Below, one piece after another: positions 1-11,685 of a DNA stretch of 64,000 nucleotides (positions within the stretch are counted from its first letter, which is position 1; each line of letters starts with the position of its first letter). Source of the stretch: Hymenolepis diminuta. Taxonomy: Eukaryota; Platyhelminthes; Cestoda; Cyclophyllidea; Hymenolepididae. The stretch spans positions 538,051-602,050 of the forward strand of contig CAADRB010000031.1 in the NCBI GenBank assembly GCA_900708905.1, written 5' to 3'. The position numbers and the translations under genes are program-made. Under the pieces are notes generated by a model. It was not told the origin of the DNA, did no database searches, and saw only the letters and a list, made by a program, of their open reading frames with translations.

Positions 1-795
1 ATGCTCTAAAACTCATTTTATTACCACTTTGAATCCACAGAAAGCATGAATGGTTGTATATGTACAAATGCTAATGATTCTTTAATAATGATCTGAATGT
101 ACTTCTGTTTTTTCCCTTTTGGGTCAAGAATGGGATCAAAATCACGTGGGTTTTGATTAGGCCCTTTAACATTTTCGTGGCATCCATTGCCACGACGCAT
201 TATTATCAAAAAGTGAGAACCCAGTATCAAGCGAATGAAATGAAATCAATAAGGTCATGTCAGTATTAAAACATTCTCTATTGGGGACTTCGGTAACGCA
301 ACAAGTACATCTACGTGGAAAAAGGTCGCATGATTGACGCTGCTGGTGCACATTCAGAGACGTAAATATTCATGCTCACTTGTGAATTCTGGTCGACGTA
401 AACAGCGATGGAATATGAATCCCCTTTAAATCATTTCTTTATCTTTAGTCCAATAGTCGATAATACCTCCCTTCATGCACTTGACTGGTTAACTAAATCG
501 GATGATTTATTTCCGCAATTTATTTATTGACTCCTTACTTGGTAAGCTGGATATTGATCCACCGCCAGACCGATATATTTCGATCTAAAATCCATGCCAA
601 GCTATCAAAACTAGAGTGTGTCCGATGATAAGAGTGAATCGTTAAGAGGTAGAGCATCCACAAGAAGATCAGTGAAAAGGTCACTCATTCTGCAGAAGTT
701 AGTAATGATATTAGGACTAATAATGAATTCATAATATTTCCTCCTTAAGGAGTAATGGTAATATTTTCTTAAGCAGACTTGGCAGAAAATAAGTG

Positions 796-912
796 GTTCA
801 AGCATCTGACATGTTTTCATCTGATAATGGAATATCCGAGATGGTTGCTGATATCCAAAAGAGGAAGCGGGAAAAATATCGGAGATTTTCAAAATCGGAA
901 CATTTACTAAAA
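796..912 (+). CDS. Possible internal exon of an unidentified gene entering from the left edge
   Basis: A 39-codon frame without stops that is rich in charged residues and contains DIQKRKREKYRRFSKSEH, a composition unlike the surrounding AT-rich DNA. A GT (gttaag) follows the last codon and would serve as a donor in phase 0. The left acceptor is weak (ends in taag). I do not recognise the protein; the Lys/Arg-rich stretch could be a nuclear localisation signal. It could join the exon at 1124-1213, but the joint is not certain and the segment may be fortuitous. Confidence 0.25.
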
Positions 913-1082
913 GTTAAGTGACTTAGGTAATATTACAGTCTGCTTTTGAATTATGCACCAATATCGCGTGTCATCATAGGCACCTGACTTTGAGATGGAA
1001 TAATGTCAGAAACAGAAACTCTTACCTAGGTCTCATTCTTATTTAATTGAAAACTGAAATGTTTTGCAATTTTCCCAAACAG

Positions 1083-1213
1083 TTGATAATGAAACTGTCA
1101 AATCATTAGAAGTTTCAGAGCAGTTGGAATGTGCCATCAAAATTTTGTCGAGAAAATACACAGTTCCTTTCTCTGATATTGTTGCTGATTATCTTGTCGG
1201 TGATGTACTATAG
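1083..1213 (+). CDS. Possible last exon of the same unidentified gene
   Basis: After a typical acceptor (pyrimidine-rich stretch ending in cccaaacag at 1082) comes a frame of 43 codons ending in TAG at 1211-1213. It includes SEQLECAIKILSRKY and ends in VADYLVGDVL. The frame after this acceptor needs one base from the preceding exon, which does not match the phase-0 donor at 913. A second AG at 1122-1123 would give a phase-0 exon 1124-1213 and would match. The product is unknown. The codon composition looks coding, but there is no family support. Confidence 0.28.
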
Positions 1214-4146
1214 CCTGGAGATCATGCATGGCCATTCGCGCTCTACATTTCTTCAGTGAATGCTGTTGTAGAGATTCCCGATAAATTATTTATTTATTAT
1301 TTCCTCTTAATGTGCATCAAAAGGGAATTAACTTTTCGTTCCTATTTTATGGTTAGCAACAGATCGGAAAGGATAAAACCTACATTGGTTCATCACTAGG
1401 AATCGATGTCAAAACACTATGAGAATCAAACAAATATCTGTGCAAAATAGGCGACAAACTTTTAGGAGATTATGTGGTATCATGAGATCTTGAATATAAA
1501 CTGCTCCACCAATGAGAGGTAAAATAGTACATTATGCAATGGTCCCCAGTGTAAATTAAGCAAATCTCACCTCATCTAACCGTTACACTTTTATCAAAAA
1601 GTCAAGGTCTTGTCTCATTTTTATTATAAAATTAAGCTGGAGTGGTAGTCACAACTTTCATTGGGTAATCTCGTTCATCAACGGTATTCAAGTCGTTTGA
1701 GGCAAACTGAATCTGATTACGTGCCAATATATGCTAATATAATGGAACTGCTGACTGAATTTCACTTCGGATTTGGATTTCTAACTGCGGTTATGTAGAA
1801 GTCTCTAATCTCAAAATTGGAATCTTCAAATTTCAATTTCTAATCCCCCTCCCCCTTTGTACAAATATATCTCTATTACTGCTGTTTAATTGTGCTTTTG
1901 TTTATAAAATTATTTTATTCTATTTTAGCAGGGCAGGTGATGCGTAGTGGTAGGAGTCCAACAAATTAAAGCTCAAGGTTGCGGTGAATGTTTTGTCTCG
2001 ATATAAGTGAATCCCATGGATTGCCTCTAAGTCACCCATCCTTCTTACCAAGGGTCAGCAGCACATCGCTCCTGACGGCTGGACAGCTATTTGGGGCAAA
2101 ATCTGTTATAAGGCAGCCGGGGTTTTTTCTCCGAACATCAACAATGCGAAGGCGAATTGTATTCGTATATAAAGCCTTTGTTAACTTAATAGTTAATAGA
2201 GTAGCTCCACTCTCTCTTACCAGTGGGCCTGGGTCAATGGTAGCCTAGCGGTATCCATTCTTAAATAACCCCTAGCAGCAGTAGGTCACAGAAGAGTCAT
2301 AACATAACCGTCAGATAATCGGAGCATGAGGGAGAGAACTGGACAGATGGGGTTTTGGATTTTCATTCTCAGCTCAGGCTACGCTCTGCTATGTTAAACT
2401 AACTTAAAATACTTAAGATCTTTCATTTTTTACACTTTGGAAGAAAAAAACTGATTTGGAGTGAAGACAAACTATTATAATTAAACAAGTAGCCAATGAG
2501 TAGTTGATATCTAGGTCAAGAATTTCTTCAGTAATCCAGGTGACAAAACAAAAAAATGAATTTTGTAACGTGACGTATCCATTAAGTAATTATTGTACAG
2601 CCCAAATCCAAAAGTATATGGTGGAGGACTTTATCCTCAGTACCCTTTCCATCTCCATCCATTATTCATTTAACGAATTACTCTTAGCCGATTTCCTTTG
2701 GCTTCCTGGAATGAAAAACTGTTTATTGTTGTTAATTATAACACAATGATGGTAATTTTTAGGAACTGAATACTTCTCTCCCGACAAGCATTATTGTGAA
2801 TCTCAGTATATCAGGAGTGGGAATTTCATTAATCAAATTGGCAAGAAAACCCTCCGCTCTCAAAAAGTTCCACTAACTTAGTTTTCGCAATTAACCTAAT
2901 GCTTATCTAAAATAGCTAAACAATATCACGCAGATGTTAACAGTTATGGTAATTCTATTGCAAGAACCCGTCAATTTTAAGGTAATGGTCGGGCGACTAT
3001 TACTACGCTTGGGAAGTGCGGAGACATGAGTGCCTGAGTGGTCACATGATTAGTAGTGTGAACCAAAATGTCACTTAACCATTGGGAAGCTAGCTTTGTT
3101 CTAGTTAGAAGACATTGAATTAAATTCAATCATTTAATTCACTCCGTGAATTCACATTAAATTTTCATGTGCAGACAATTAGTGTACCAGTCGGGAGGGA
3201 GTTAAAATGTGAATGAAAACCTGTGAATTATCAAATGGTATCAATTTGGTCTGGCACTGAAACTCAGTCAGACTTGTTTGAGAAGGGCAATTATATGCCA
3301 TATTTTGAAAGCTATTTTACTTGGAATGAAATCTATTTTTCACTGAATAATGAATAATGAAGTGATGCATGGACCAAATATTAGCCAGATATTCCAAAGT
3401 AATAGAGTCGGAATAATGAATTGATATTAATCGAGCACTCTTTTGTTATTTAATAAGTGCCTTTTATAGGATTGTTTATTCATAAAATTATTCGGTCGAA
3501 TAGCTTTCAATTATGCAGTTTCGAGGGATGTTTCTAGCCCCTGATTCAAATCAAAAGTTCCAGTTATAATCAGGTTTAAATACCAGACCTTTTACGTTAG
3601 CTTCAGTGGAAATATCAAAGAAACTACCCACGACTGATTTTTCTGTGAATGAGGTCAAATGGTTATCTATTTAGTTATGGATGTTTCATTAGTAGGTAAA
3701 TCTAGTCATATATAAGCAATTGTGTTACCATTATAACTGTCATATTTTTCATAGATGACCGAGTTAAAAATAAAGTTAATGATAGTTTGTAACTCAAAGG
3801 AAATCTTTTTTGCAGGCAGATTCATATAATAGTAAGCAGTTCTTGATCTACCTCTTAACTATTAAAACTAGTAGGAAATTTACTATGGTTGACCATTTCA
3901 CTTGAAACTCAAAGATTAGGTAGTTGTTTATTGTTATTTGACATTCCAGGCAGAATTTTAAAAAGTTTTACTAATAATTCCCATCTTAGCGCTTATGGGG
4001 TCAAAGTCACTGGCAGAGCAGTGGAATCATTTTGAGCGTTAATTGGAGTAAGCCCACCTCTAATATAGTTTCATGTGAAATTCTCAGCAAACGCCTTAAA
4101 CTCTATGCTAGCATAAACCTGTCAGACCTAGTTATTAAACTACAGA
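1214..4146. other. Intergenic region without a recognisable gene
   Basis: AT-rich DNA. The only structure seen is a repeat copy at about 1990-2245, which is related to one at about 39583-39805. The short open frames here show no motif and no splice context. Confidence 0.5.
1990..2245 (+). repeat. Dispersed repeat family A, copy 1
   Basis: Less AT-rich than its surroundings and related over about 240 bases to 39583-39805. Shared blocks include tttgtctcg, ctctaagtc followed by cccatc, gacggctggac, and near the end gggcctg followed by gtcaa. No open frame is conserved between the two copies. It may be a piece of a decayed transposable element whose coding part I cannot identify. Confidence 0.5.
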
Positions 4147-4563
4147 ATGAAACTCCATCAACGAATAATCTATATGACTCTTGAGTTCGTCGTGGCTGGG
4201 ATGAATGGAATTGCCCTCACCTATAACGGATGGCCATGTTCGGGACCTATATTTAGAGATGACTGTCAGATGAATTTGCCGGTACGAATATTGGGTATTC
4301 TGCTACTGATTGGAAGTATATTGTCAGTAATTGGAGGTATCATGATGATAATTATGGCGTTCGTATGGAATACATGGACTACAAAAGCTGCTCTACTCAT
4401 GTCTATCTCTTCAAATATAATCTACTTTTCTGGACTTTTCTACTTCCATTTGGAAACGTTGGGATTAAATCAGTTCTTTTTAGCAATTATTATGTCGATG
4501 TCCTTAATCCAAGCTATTCTCCTTATCGTTGACTATTTCAATGCAAGAGGTATAAGGCCTTAA
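4147..4563 (+). CDS. Small four-transmembrane (tetraspan-like) protein, 138 aa
   Basis: An uninterrupted frame from ATG to TAA with four clear hydrophobic segments at about residues 7-26, 46-74, 79-100 and 107-130, giving a tetraspan membrane protein with short loops. The first loop, between segments 1 and 2, holds two cysteines (C31 and C40, motif GWPC...DDC), spaced somewhat like the cysteine pair in the first outer loop of claudins. The protein is much shorter than a claudin (usually around 200 residues) and lacks the W-GLW motif, so no family name is justified. The tail is short and basic (NARGIRP). An AG directly precedes the start (ctacag at 4141-4146), so a 5' non-coding exon is possible. 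Function unknown; probably a membrane protein. The hydrophobic pattern and clean frame make it likely to be real. Confidence 0.7.
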   Translation: MKLHQRIIYMTLEFVVAGMNGIALTYNGWPCSGPIFRDDCQMNLPVRILGILLLIGSILSVIGGIMMIIMAFVWNTWTTKAALLMSISSNIIYFSGLFYFHLETLGLNQFFLAIIMSMSLIQAILLIVDYFNARGIRP

Positions 4564-4671
4564 CGCCTTTCAAGATCAAAGTAATAGCGGGATCATTTTT
4601 TTGATCATTTATTTTTTTCCAATTTAAACTAATGTCTACCCAATACATTGAATGAGCAGCTTTCTTTGTTA

Positions 4672-4677
4672 ATTAAA
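4672..4677 (+). terminator. Possible polyadenylation signal (ATTAAA) of the tetraspan-like gene
   Basis: ATTAAA about 110 bases after the TAA at 4561-4563. This is a common variant of the poly(A) signal. AT-rich DNA produces such hexamers by chance, so support is weak. Confidence 0.25.
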
Positions 4678-6829
4678 CATTTATGAAAGCATATTTTTAT
4701 TTTAAATTAGCTTAAATGATATTAGCAAAGAGAAATTCATTTATATTCTCAATCTAAACTTAGGAAACCAAACTAAGATCAATTACTTAAACCATTATTG
4801 TCCATGAAAATGCAGAGTGTTTAGAGATCAAATAGCGAAATAGTCTGGTGAGGAATGAAATGGGGGACCGAATAGGAGCACACAAGTGAAGATAGAAGAC
4901 AGTGAAATGCAAAATTTCTCATAAGGAGCATAGTTTACCTTGCTATATGGTAAATGTTCCAAAGCTCAATTTTCATGGTTCAGTTTCTGGGTGAATGGAG
5001 ACTTAACTCGTTTTTAACTGAACAGGTAGATTAGTCTAGTAAGAGCTTTTTAAGCACAATATAGCTCACTAGACTTTACTGAAGGTGAATTAAGATCAAC
5101 CGTTACTGTAATTACCGAAAAATTAAGGAAATGACTTTCATTCGCTACTAAAACTCTAATAAATATACAAAGTCCGATCAAAAGCTAAGATTCTGGGCTC
5201 TCCGAATTTCAAAATAATGTATTTTTTTAAACAGGTCACCATTTTGTTTGGGAACCTTTCCGACAAGAATATTAAAATTCACCTTGATTGAAGTCTACCT
5301 CAGTTGCTCTTTCAGAAACGGTGAATGTAACGAAAAGGAATAAATAACCTCTCGATTTCATTTATTGGTCAACCTGTATGAACTCCCAACCTACAGCCCA
5401 TGGGACAGATCCTGGATTTTTAACAAAAGAAAGTTAGTGTCTAAAGTGTCGTCTGCATCTATTAAGAAAACCACGAAATTCAGATGAAGTAAACTTTTTG
5501 ATATCCCCGTCATCTGCTTTGTACTTACCGAAAAATGTCTAAAATTTAAAAATTATTTGTTATGCTTTTTCGGGGTAATAATAATAATTCAAAAAATAAA
5601 ACCAAATAAACTCACCTTAATCAAATCATAAGAAACTCCTATAATTTCGTAAAATTTATAGTCCCAAAAGTTCACCGATAATTCATTTAGTAAAATCATC
5701 GTTATTACGAAGAATTAAAATCATATCTCTTCGGTTAGGGAAGAGATAACAAATGAACGCAAAATCTACAATTGGAAATTATGCCACGTACACTGTCCCA
5801 TCCAGTTTCTCTTAGGTATCAGTTCCACCATCTTTATTTGACCATTGTGTCACCGCGACTAATTGTCTCCAAGCTATTTAAATTTGACAAATGAAAGATT
5901 ATAATTCTCAATCAAGCGTGTTTGACTTTATTTCGACCTCATTAGTTTGTTGCTATAAAATTTTAAATGCCAAAGTATTTTAAAATGTATTTTAGACATA
6001 TCGCAACTCTGATTGGAAGATTTCTCATATCTTTGCTCAAAAGAGATGAGACTTTCTTTGATCGCACATCAACACACATGGTATTGCAGAATTTTATATG
6101 TGATCAATACCCAATAAGTACCAATAGGAGTAGCAACTGGGCTACTATTTGATGACCTATTATTTTCCAGGACCTTACTTAGGCTTATCATATATAATCA
6201 TTTTCGATGGAATTATATGAGCAGAAGAGAGAGATGAAATTTCTGCATCCGGTACTGACCCGAATTTCAGACATTGCAAAATTCATATTACATGCCGAAG
6301 GCAGTTTATCTACACGTTAATATCTCGTCGGAGTAAAACGCTATTTGATCTGGGCCAGATTTGCCTCCTGGTGTACTACTGAAAGGAGGAGAATTTTTTG
6401 AAAAGAGATCCGTTGTGGGACCCAAGAGCTTGAATGATCGAAATTTCATATGTCCCGAGATTATTAGTCGTCGTAACTTTTAACTATGAGAAATCAGTCA
6501 TTATTAATTAAATGCACTTTTCCGCGTCAGCTCCATTCAGTAACAAATTCCCTTTTTATATGGAAAAATACGTAGAAGACAAACAAATACTTTCAGAGTA
6601 CGGCTATTTAATTCGGGCTTTTAACGCTGACCGCTTATTCATCAAAGCTTCCAACCAGGTATGAAATATTCTAGTCATCTAAGATGCGAATTACATAATA
6701 AGTCGATTAAATCTACACACAATACATTCCAAGCCCATGGCCCATAGTCCTGCTTAGTTTCTTTATATATTGCACGCCTACTGATCCATATATTTGCTCT
6801 AAGTGTCAGTTGCTCATCAATTTACAAAA

Positions 6830-7090
6830 ATACAAAGCCGATCAATCGCCTTATACCGCCTCATTCTGTCTGTTCCTCACATTCCGGATTGTCTTCTCCC
6901 AGTACTGACGTCACATCTTCCTTCCCAATTCCTCCTTCTACCCCTTCCTCATTTTCATTCTCATTTATTTCCTATTGTACAGTACGTATTTACCAACCCA
7001 ACTCTTGGTCTTCTCATTCAGGAAAGGCTACTGATCTTGCTAGCCTGCAAGATCATTAGTTCTAGAAGGAGAGGACATCTAGCCTAAATT
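6830..7090 (+). repeat. Pyrimidine-rich repeat family B, copy 1
   Basis: Resembles 40775-41010. Both have a CT-rich stretch with ttcctcacattccgga or its counterpart ttcttcacaatccgga, then a segment with caacccaac or gacccaacc, then cttctcattc or cttcttattc, and later attagttcta. The copies are diverged and the borders approximate. An open frame of 94 codons here has biased composition only because of the CT-rich strand. Confidence 0.35.
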
Positions 7091-7939
7091 TTTCTGGATA
7101 ATAAAGGAGCATTATCGGTGAGATTAAAGCTACTTAAAGCGCGTAACTTAGATAAAGAAGAGGTATCCCAGAGCTATTCTGATGAAAACAATCTATTTCA
7201 ATCGTTCTTCTGACTGAATAGAAGTGTTAATGGTCATCCGAATCACTGAATGTGCACTAGATGCACCGGAGTGTGATCTCTGAATTAGCAGTCAAACACT
7301 TCAATCACAATACCAAATGTATCTAAAACACTTTAAATACTCTAAGTATTACCGTAATTTTTATTTTGAGGAAAAAATGTCTGGTTCTAAAATTAACAAA
7401 ATATATTTTCCTCGCCTCTACTAAAATAAGATTACATCTTAATTACATATGCACGACATTTTTATGAAATAGCAGACAAGTAATGATTAGAACCATGTCT
7501 CCGAATTTCACCTGATTTCAAAAATACACTGCATGATGAAGTTGACTTTACTGTTCATGGAGATTAAACATATTTTATACAAATAGAAAATTTAAGTTCA
7601 GAGATGTACCTCTTTAGAGATTTACAAGAAAGCAAGCGGAAATCTGACAATGCAATCATTTGACTCTTTGGGCAGCGAAGCTCATTTTCTTACCCTGAAA
7701 AAACAACAGCCGTTCAATTAATTTTGCATTCAGAGTGGCATATCAGAAGCGCTATTTTTATAGAAACGGAATATAAGAAGGACACACCCAACAGGAATTT
7801 TTATATAAAATTCGAATTTGGCGTACTAAGGGTTGTTTCTTTAAACTACTAAGGACTGCATTATGGAACCTACAGCCTAGATTTTGAAGGGTTACTACCT
7901 GTTTTTCCAGAAAAAATAGTCTCAAATCCCATAGTTTGA

Positions 7940-8226
7940 AAAAGTACTTCGTAGTTTTAGTCCGCACAGCTGCAGTGGTGTTTCTATATCCCTCTGACTT
8001 CTGTTCTCATACTAATTCTCTGTTTTCGGACCGATACGTTTTTATTTAAAAAGTACACGACATATACATATCAAAGCACGCTTACGCTTCACTCCTCTGA
8101 CAGTGCCCAAGCCTTACCGACATCTGTGTTTTCATCTTCATCACTACTTCTTCCCACTTCTTTCCCTCTTCCATTTGAACAGCGCTTGTCTGCCATTAGC
8201 TATAAGTCATAGTCTAGCTTCCACAA
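7940..8226 (+). repeat. Diverged LTR in front of a gag remnant
   Basis: Related to LTR-like copies at 27107-27370, 29254-29700 and 30735-31110. Parallel blocks are cagtggtgtttctatatccc against cagtgatatttacgtccc, aaaagtacac, and the end agcttccaca against agcttctacg. Just past the end comes tctggtgaccgtagctc, which resembles the TGGTGACC leader next to the 5' LTR of many Metaviridae (Gypsy) elements. The left border is not sharp. Confidence 0.45.
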
Positions 8227-9540
8227 TCTGGTGACCGTAGCTCATTAAACCCTACAAGTTTCTAGCGGTCTTTGTGACAATCTATGTACTTCAGTAGTGG
8301 ACCTATTGTCAGCAACGAGCAGCAATAATTAAAATCTCTGACATATTTCTACAACATCGAAATTAAACAATTTCACCAGATCTTTTGTGATCAATGGATC
8401 TTTCACAAGCGCTTGAGATGATTAAATGTTTATCTGAGTAATTGGAAGTTCTATCAGCTAAAATTAACACTAAAATGCTTGGTAATGTTTCTGACACATC
8501 TATAGCATGGTTTTACATACTTCGACTAATATTTCTACTCGTTTTCCGGTGCTTCCTACTGCAACTCTTACTCACACGGCCGATGATGACCTAAAGTTAC
8601 ACCACTCAGTCAAAATGCGTCAGAATGGCAGATTTCAGGCATTTCACGGAATCTGCCAAACCTAATGTCGTTCCAGCATGACCAATCTCTGAGCAAAACT
8701 CGCCCAAAAACAGCCAGTTCCAAAATCTTGTCCGCTTAATCACCAGAGACTTCAATCGCTATGCCCTAACTGCCGAAAATGGCACATACAGAAACACTGT
8801 TCTTCTCAGCAGCATGCGTGTAAAATATGCCATCTCAAGGGACATAAAGAAGGTTTTTGTATTCTTACCTTCCCAAATCTCATAAATCGCCCATCATGAT
8901 CAAGTACCAAAAATGACTTTGTCAGTGTAACCACATTCGAGCAAATTCAAAGGTCGTTTGAAGTCCCACGTGTTCGGTAGAGGTGAAGGATGAATGTAAA
9001 TAAATCGGAGGAATTGGTCTTACTAAACCTGTTTCACTCAGAAATGGAACAGTATCAACAGTGAATACGCAAAATACAGAGAGGGTGCACTTCCTTATTA
9101 CTAGGATTTCATGTTCCTCAAACTAAAGTTCTTTGGTAGCAAAATGATCTCAGTCTTGCAGGATCTATCCATGGAATCTCTTATCCTATTTGATTCACAT
9201 TTAAAGTAGCCTGAAACTATACCCATTAAGTCAACCATAATTAATGTCATCATTAATGGACTTGATCAGGTTTTCTCCAATCTTGGCCTACCAAAGGAGG
9301 GGACAGTGAGAGTGATTTTCAACTCTTTACAGTTGATTTACGATCCAACGGTGATCCACCCGAACATATATGACCTACCTTCACCTTGGAATCGCACGAC
9401 TTTGACCAGACTGTTACTCCTGACGTTGCAGAAAACCCTGCAAAAAAATTCAAGGTGAATCCAACGATCAAATAATGTATGAACAACTTTCGCACTAGAC
9501 CAAAGAGAGCAATTTTTATCGAAGAAAAATAAAATTATCA
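8227..9540 (+). pseudogene. Decayed retrotransposon gag region with two zinc knuckles
   Basis: At 8762-8860 a stretch of 33 codons reads as two zinc-knuckle motifs of the Gag nucleocapsid type. The first is CPNCRKWHIQKHC (C-x2-C-x3-H-x4-C). The second is CKICHLKGHKEGFC, a perfect C-x2-C-x4-H-x4-C. Such pairs bind RNA in the Gag proteins of LTR retrotransposons. Flanking frames are broken by stops and shifts, and I cannot find a protease or reverse transcriptase motif downstream, so this is a dead fragment. It sits directly after a diverged LTR and a TGGTGACC leader-like sequence, which supports a Gypsy-like origin. The right border is a guess. Confidence 0.5.
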
Positions 9541-10670
9541 ATTTTGTTGTTAATTATTTACAATACTGTATACTTGTTAAAATGTCCTAGAGTGCATGAT
9601 TGTTGCTTTGGAGCAATTTGAGTAAAGGTCCGAAAATCCGGTAATTCCGTGTTGTTATTGAATATTGGCATTTGTAGGGTATTTTTGGAGATTTAAAAAG
9701 GACATAACACAGGGGAAGATCCTTTGACCAAGTTACTGACTAGGTAAGTGTCAAGTCACCAAAATCGCTTTGCCTGTGGGCAGTAGTTATTACTTCTATC
9801 AAGAGGGAATTTGGGAAAATAATGATTAATCTGATCCTCGGGGGCTTGCTGAGAAAGGGTACTTCTGGGGTGAACATTTTTCTGTAAAGAAAACGATGAA
9901 GCATTACTCGAATAAAATAGCACTTTTTAATATGATGCATAACATTATTCCTTATTAACAAAAGGAAAATAGGCAAACACATAATAGGAAGCAAAGAAGG
10001 CTTGAAACAATCAATCTAAATATACTTTTCACATTACAGTACTTCTCGAGGCTAGCTAAAAGAACTGACCTCCTATCTGCTACATCCGGATTCTGGATAT
10101 CGGAAATGCCTTAAACTCGCTATTACCACAAACGGATGCTTCAACCTGTACGCATTTTATTAAGCTCCAGAACATGCTAAGATATGATCTGAACGAGACG
10201 TATTCTGCTTCTCTCAGAAACAATTAATATCTCGTAAATTAATTAAACAGAGATAACATACTTAATTGATGCTAGAGGTTCTGCTAAAGAAAACTGCTTA
10301 GTTTTAATCAATCAACTCCTAACTGACAGGGCAGCAAATTAAATGACTAATGGGAGAGAATTCATTGTTAGCCATGATGTAGATTAATAAGCTCTGTGGG
10401 AGCCAAGGGCACTAAATTGTAGGTAGATGAGATTCAATCATAATAAGATAACCCCTTTTATAAAACTAAAGACTTTCCTGATGACTGTCATATTAAAAGG
10501 CGTTTAGTGCACTATGGAATAACAATAGACATGAAAGAAAATGCGACAGATGAGCTAGATCGTAACGCACCAGTGTCCAGTGAAAAGTAATTATGGATAT
10601 GCGAGTGTGTGTTGGGTATAAAGGAGAAATGCATTGAGTACATTAGGACGTAATTCTTTTAAAGCCTCAT

Positions 10671-10690
10671 ATTATTATTATTATTATTAT
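10671..10690 (+). repeat. ATT trinucleotide microsatellite
   Basis: Twenty bases of continuous att/tta repeats. Short and probably of no functional importance. Confidence 0.8.
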
Positions 10691-11250
10691 CACCTAGGGA
10701 AATGCAAAAAAAGCTTACACGTTTCAGTCATGGGATATCATCTAAATAAGGGAACATCAACATCGACCAACAAGATACGAAGAAGGAGAGGATGGGGGAT
10801 CTAGAAGTAGATTATGAAATCATACATTGGGTCTTACTCCAGACTCCATTTTAAATTCTCAAGACTTGGAGTTCTCCGCGAATTTGGCAAGGGATATAGT
10901 TCCCAGAGTGATGTTCTAACTTCCAAATTTAATGATTTCACTAAGCCCACGATATTCCATGCACGGATGATCATGACACCTAGATATATTCGTGTCTTCT
11001 TACAGCGAAGAACAAGCAGATGAGACTGCAGCTACGTTTTAATCAAAGCAGTCGCGATTAGGATAACTGGATTAGTGTGAAAAAGTCAAAGTCTAAATGA
11101 AAGGTCTACATCTATTTTCTGCACTATCCTCATGACTGAAACATGTTGTTAAGTAAACGAGTAATGGAGGGGAGTTTGTAGCTAACAAGATGAGACACTA
11201 ATGATCCTATGAAGTGTATGAAATGATCTTCAAATGAACCAAATCTTGAA

Positions 11251-11256
11251 TTTATT
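11251..11256 (-). terminator. FANCD2: Polyadenylation signal of FANCD2 (AATAAA on the minus strand)
   Basis: Plus strand tttatt, i.e. AATAAA on the coding strand, about 130 bases after the stop codon at 11386-11388. Spacing and canonical hexamer make it a good candidate for the end of the FANCD2 transcript. Confidence 0.5.
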
Positions 11257-11385
11257 TTTTTCCTCTAACTGAAGTATTGAACAACAATACTGAGGCTATT
11301 AGACCACCTCAAATAAGAAGTCGTAAAACAATAAATTTGTAAATAAGCACATAACTCTACTACAAAAGCAGACATCTTAACACAA

Positions 11386-11685
11386 TTATTCATCAATATA
11401 ATCGTCCTCTTCTTCATCATCCTCCCCCTCCTCTTCCATCTCTTCATCCGTAGTCTCCTCGACCAACTCGGATTTAATGTCCGAAGGGGAGGCTAAAGGA
11501 CCATCAATAGAGAATCCATCTTCGTTCAGTGCACTCTGTGGAGATACGACAGATTCAGCTGAATTGTGAGCCGAGACGACTACATCGTCGTTATCGGTGT
11601 CGTGTATCTCCTGACCGTCTAAATCGCGATTCTTGAGATTTCCCAACCAGAAAGCATCCGCACAATGGTTTTGGGAAAGAAGAAG
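11386..11685 (-). CDS. FANCD2: FANCD2 exon 15 (C-terminus)
   Basis: 99 codons and TAA. It starts [20 protein letters not shown], nearly identical to human [20 protein letters not shown], the most diagnostic block in the window. It ends in a Glu/Asp-rich tail ([19 protein letters not shown]) like the acidic end of human FANCD2. Acceptor ccttctttag at 11687-11686, phase 0. Confidence 0.97.
   Translation of the reverse strand, partial: [99 protein letters not shown]

Larger units (their letters stand above)
4678..11250. other. Intergenic region with decayed retroelement sequence
   Basis: Between the tetraspan-like gene and the 3' end of FANCD2. It holds a pyrimidine-rich repeat at about 6830-7090, an LTR-gag remnant at about 7940-9540 and an ATT microsatellite at about 10671-10690. 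Apart from the gag remnant I see no coding signal. Confidence 0.45.
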
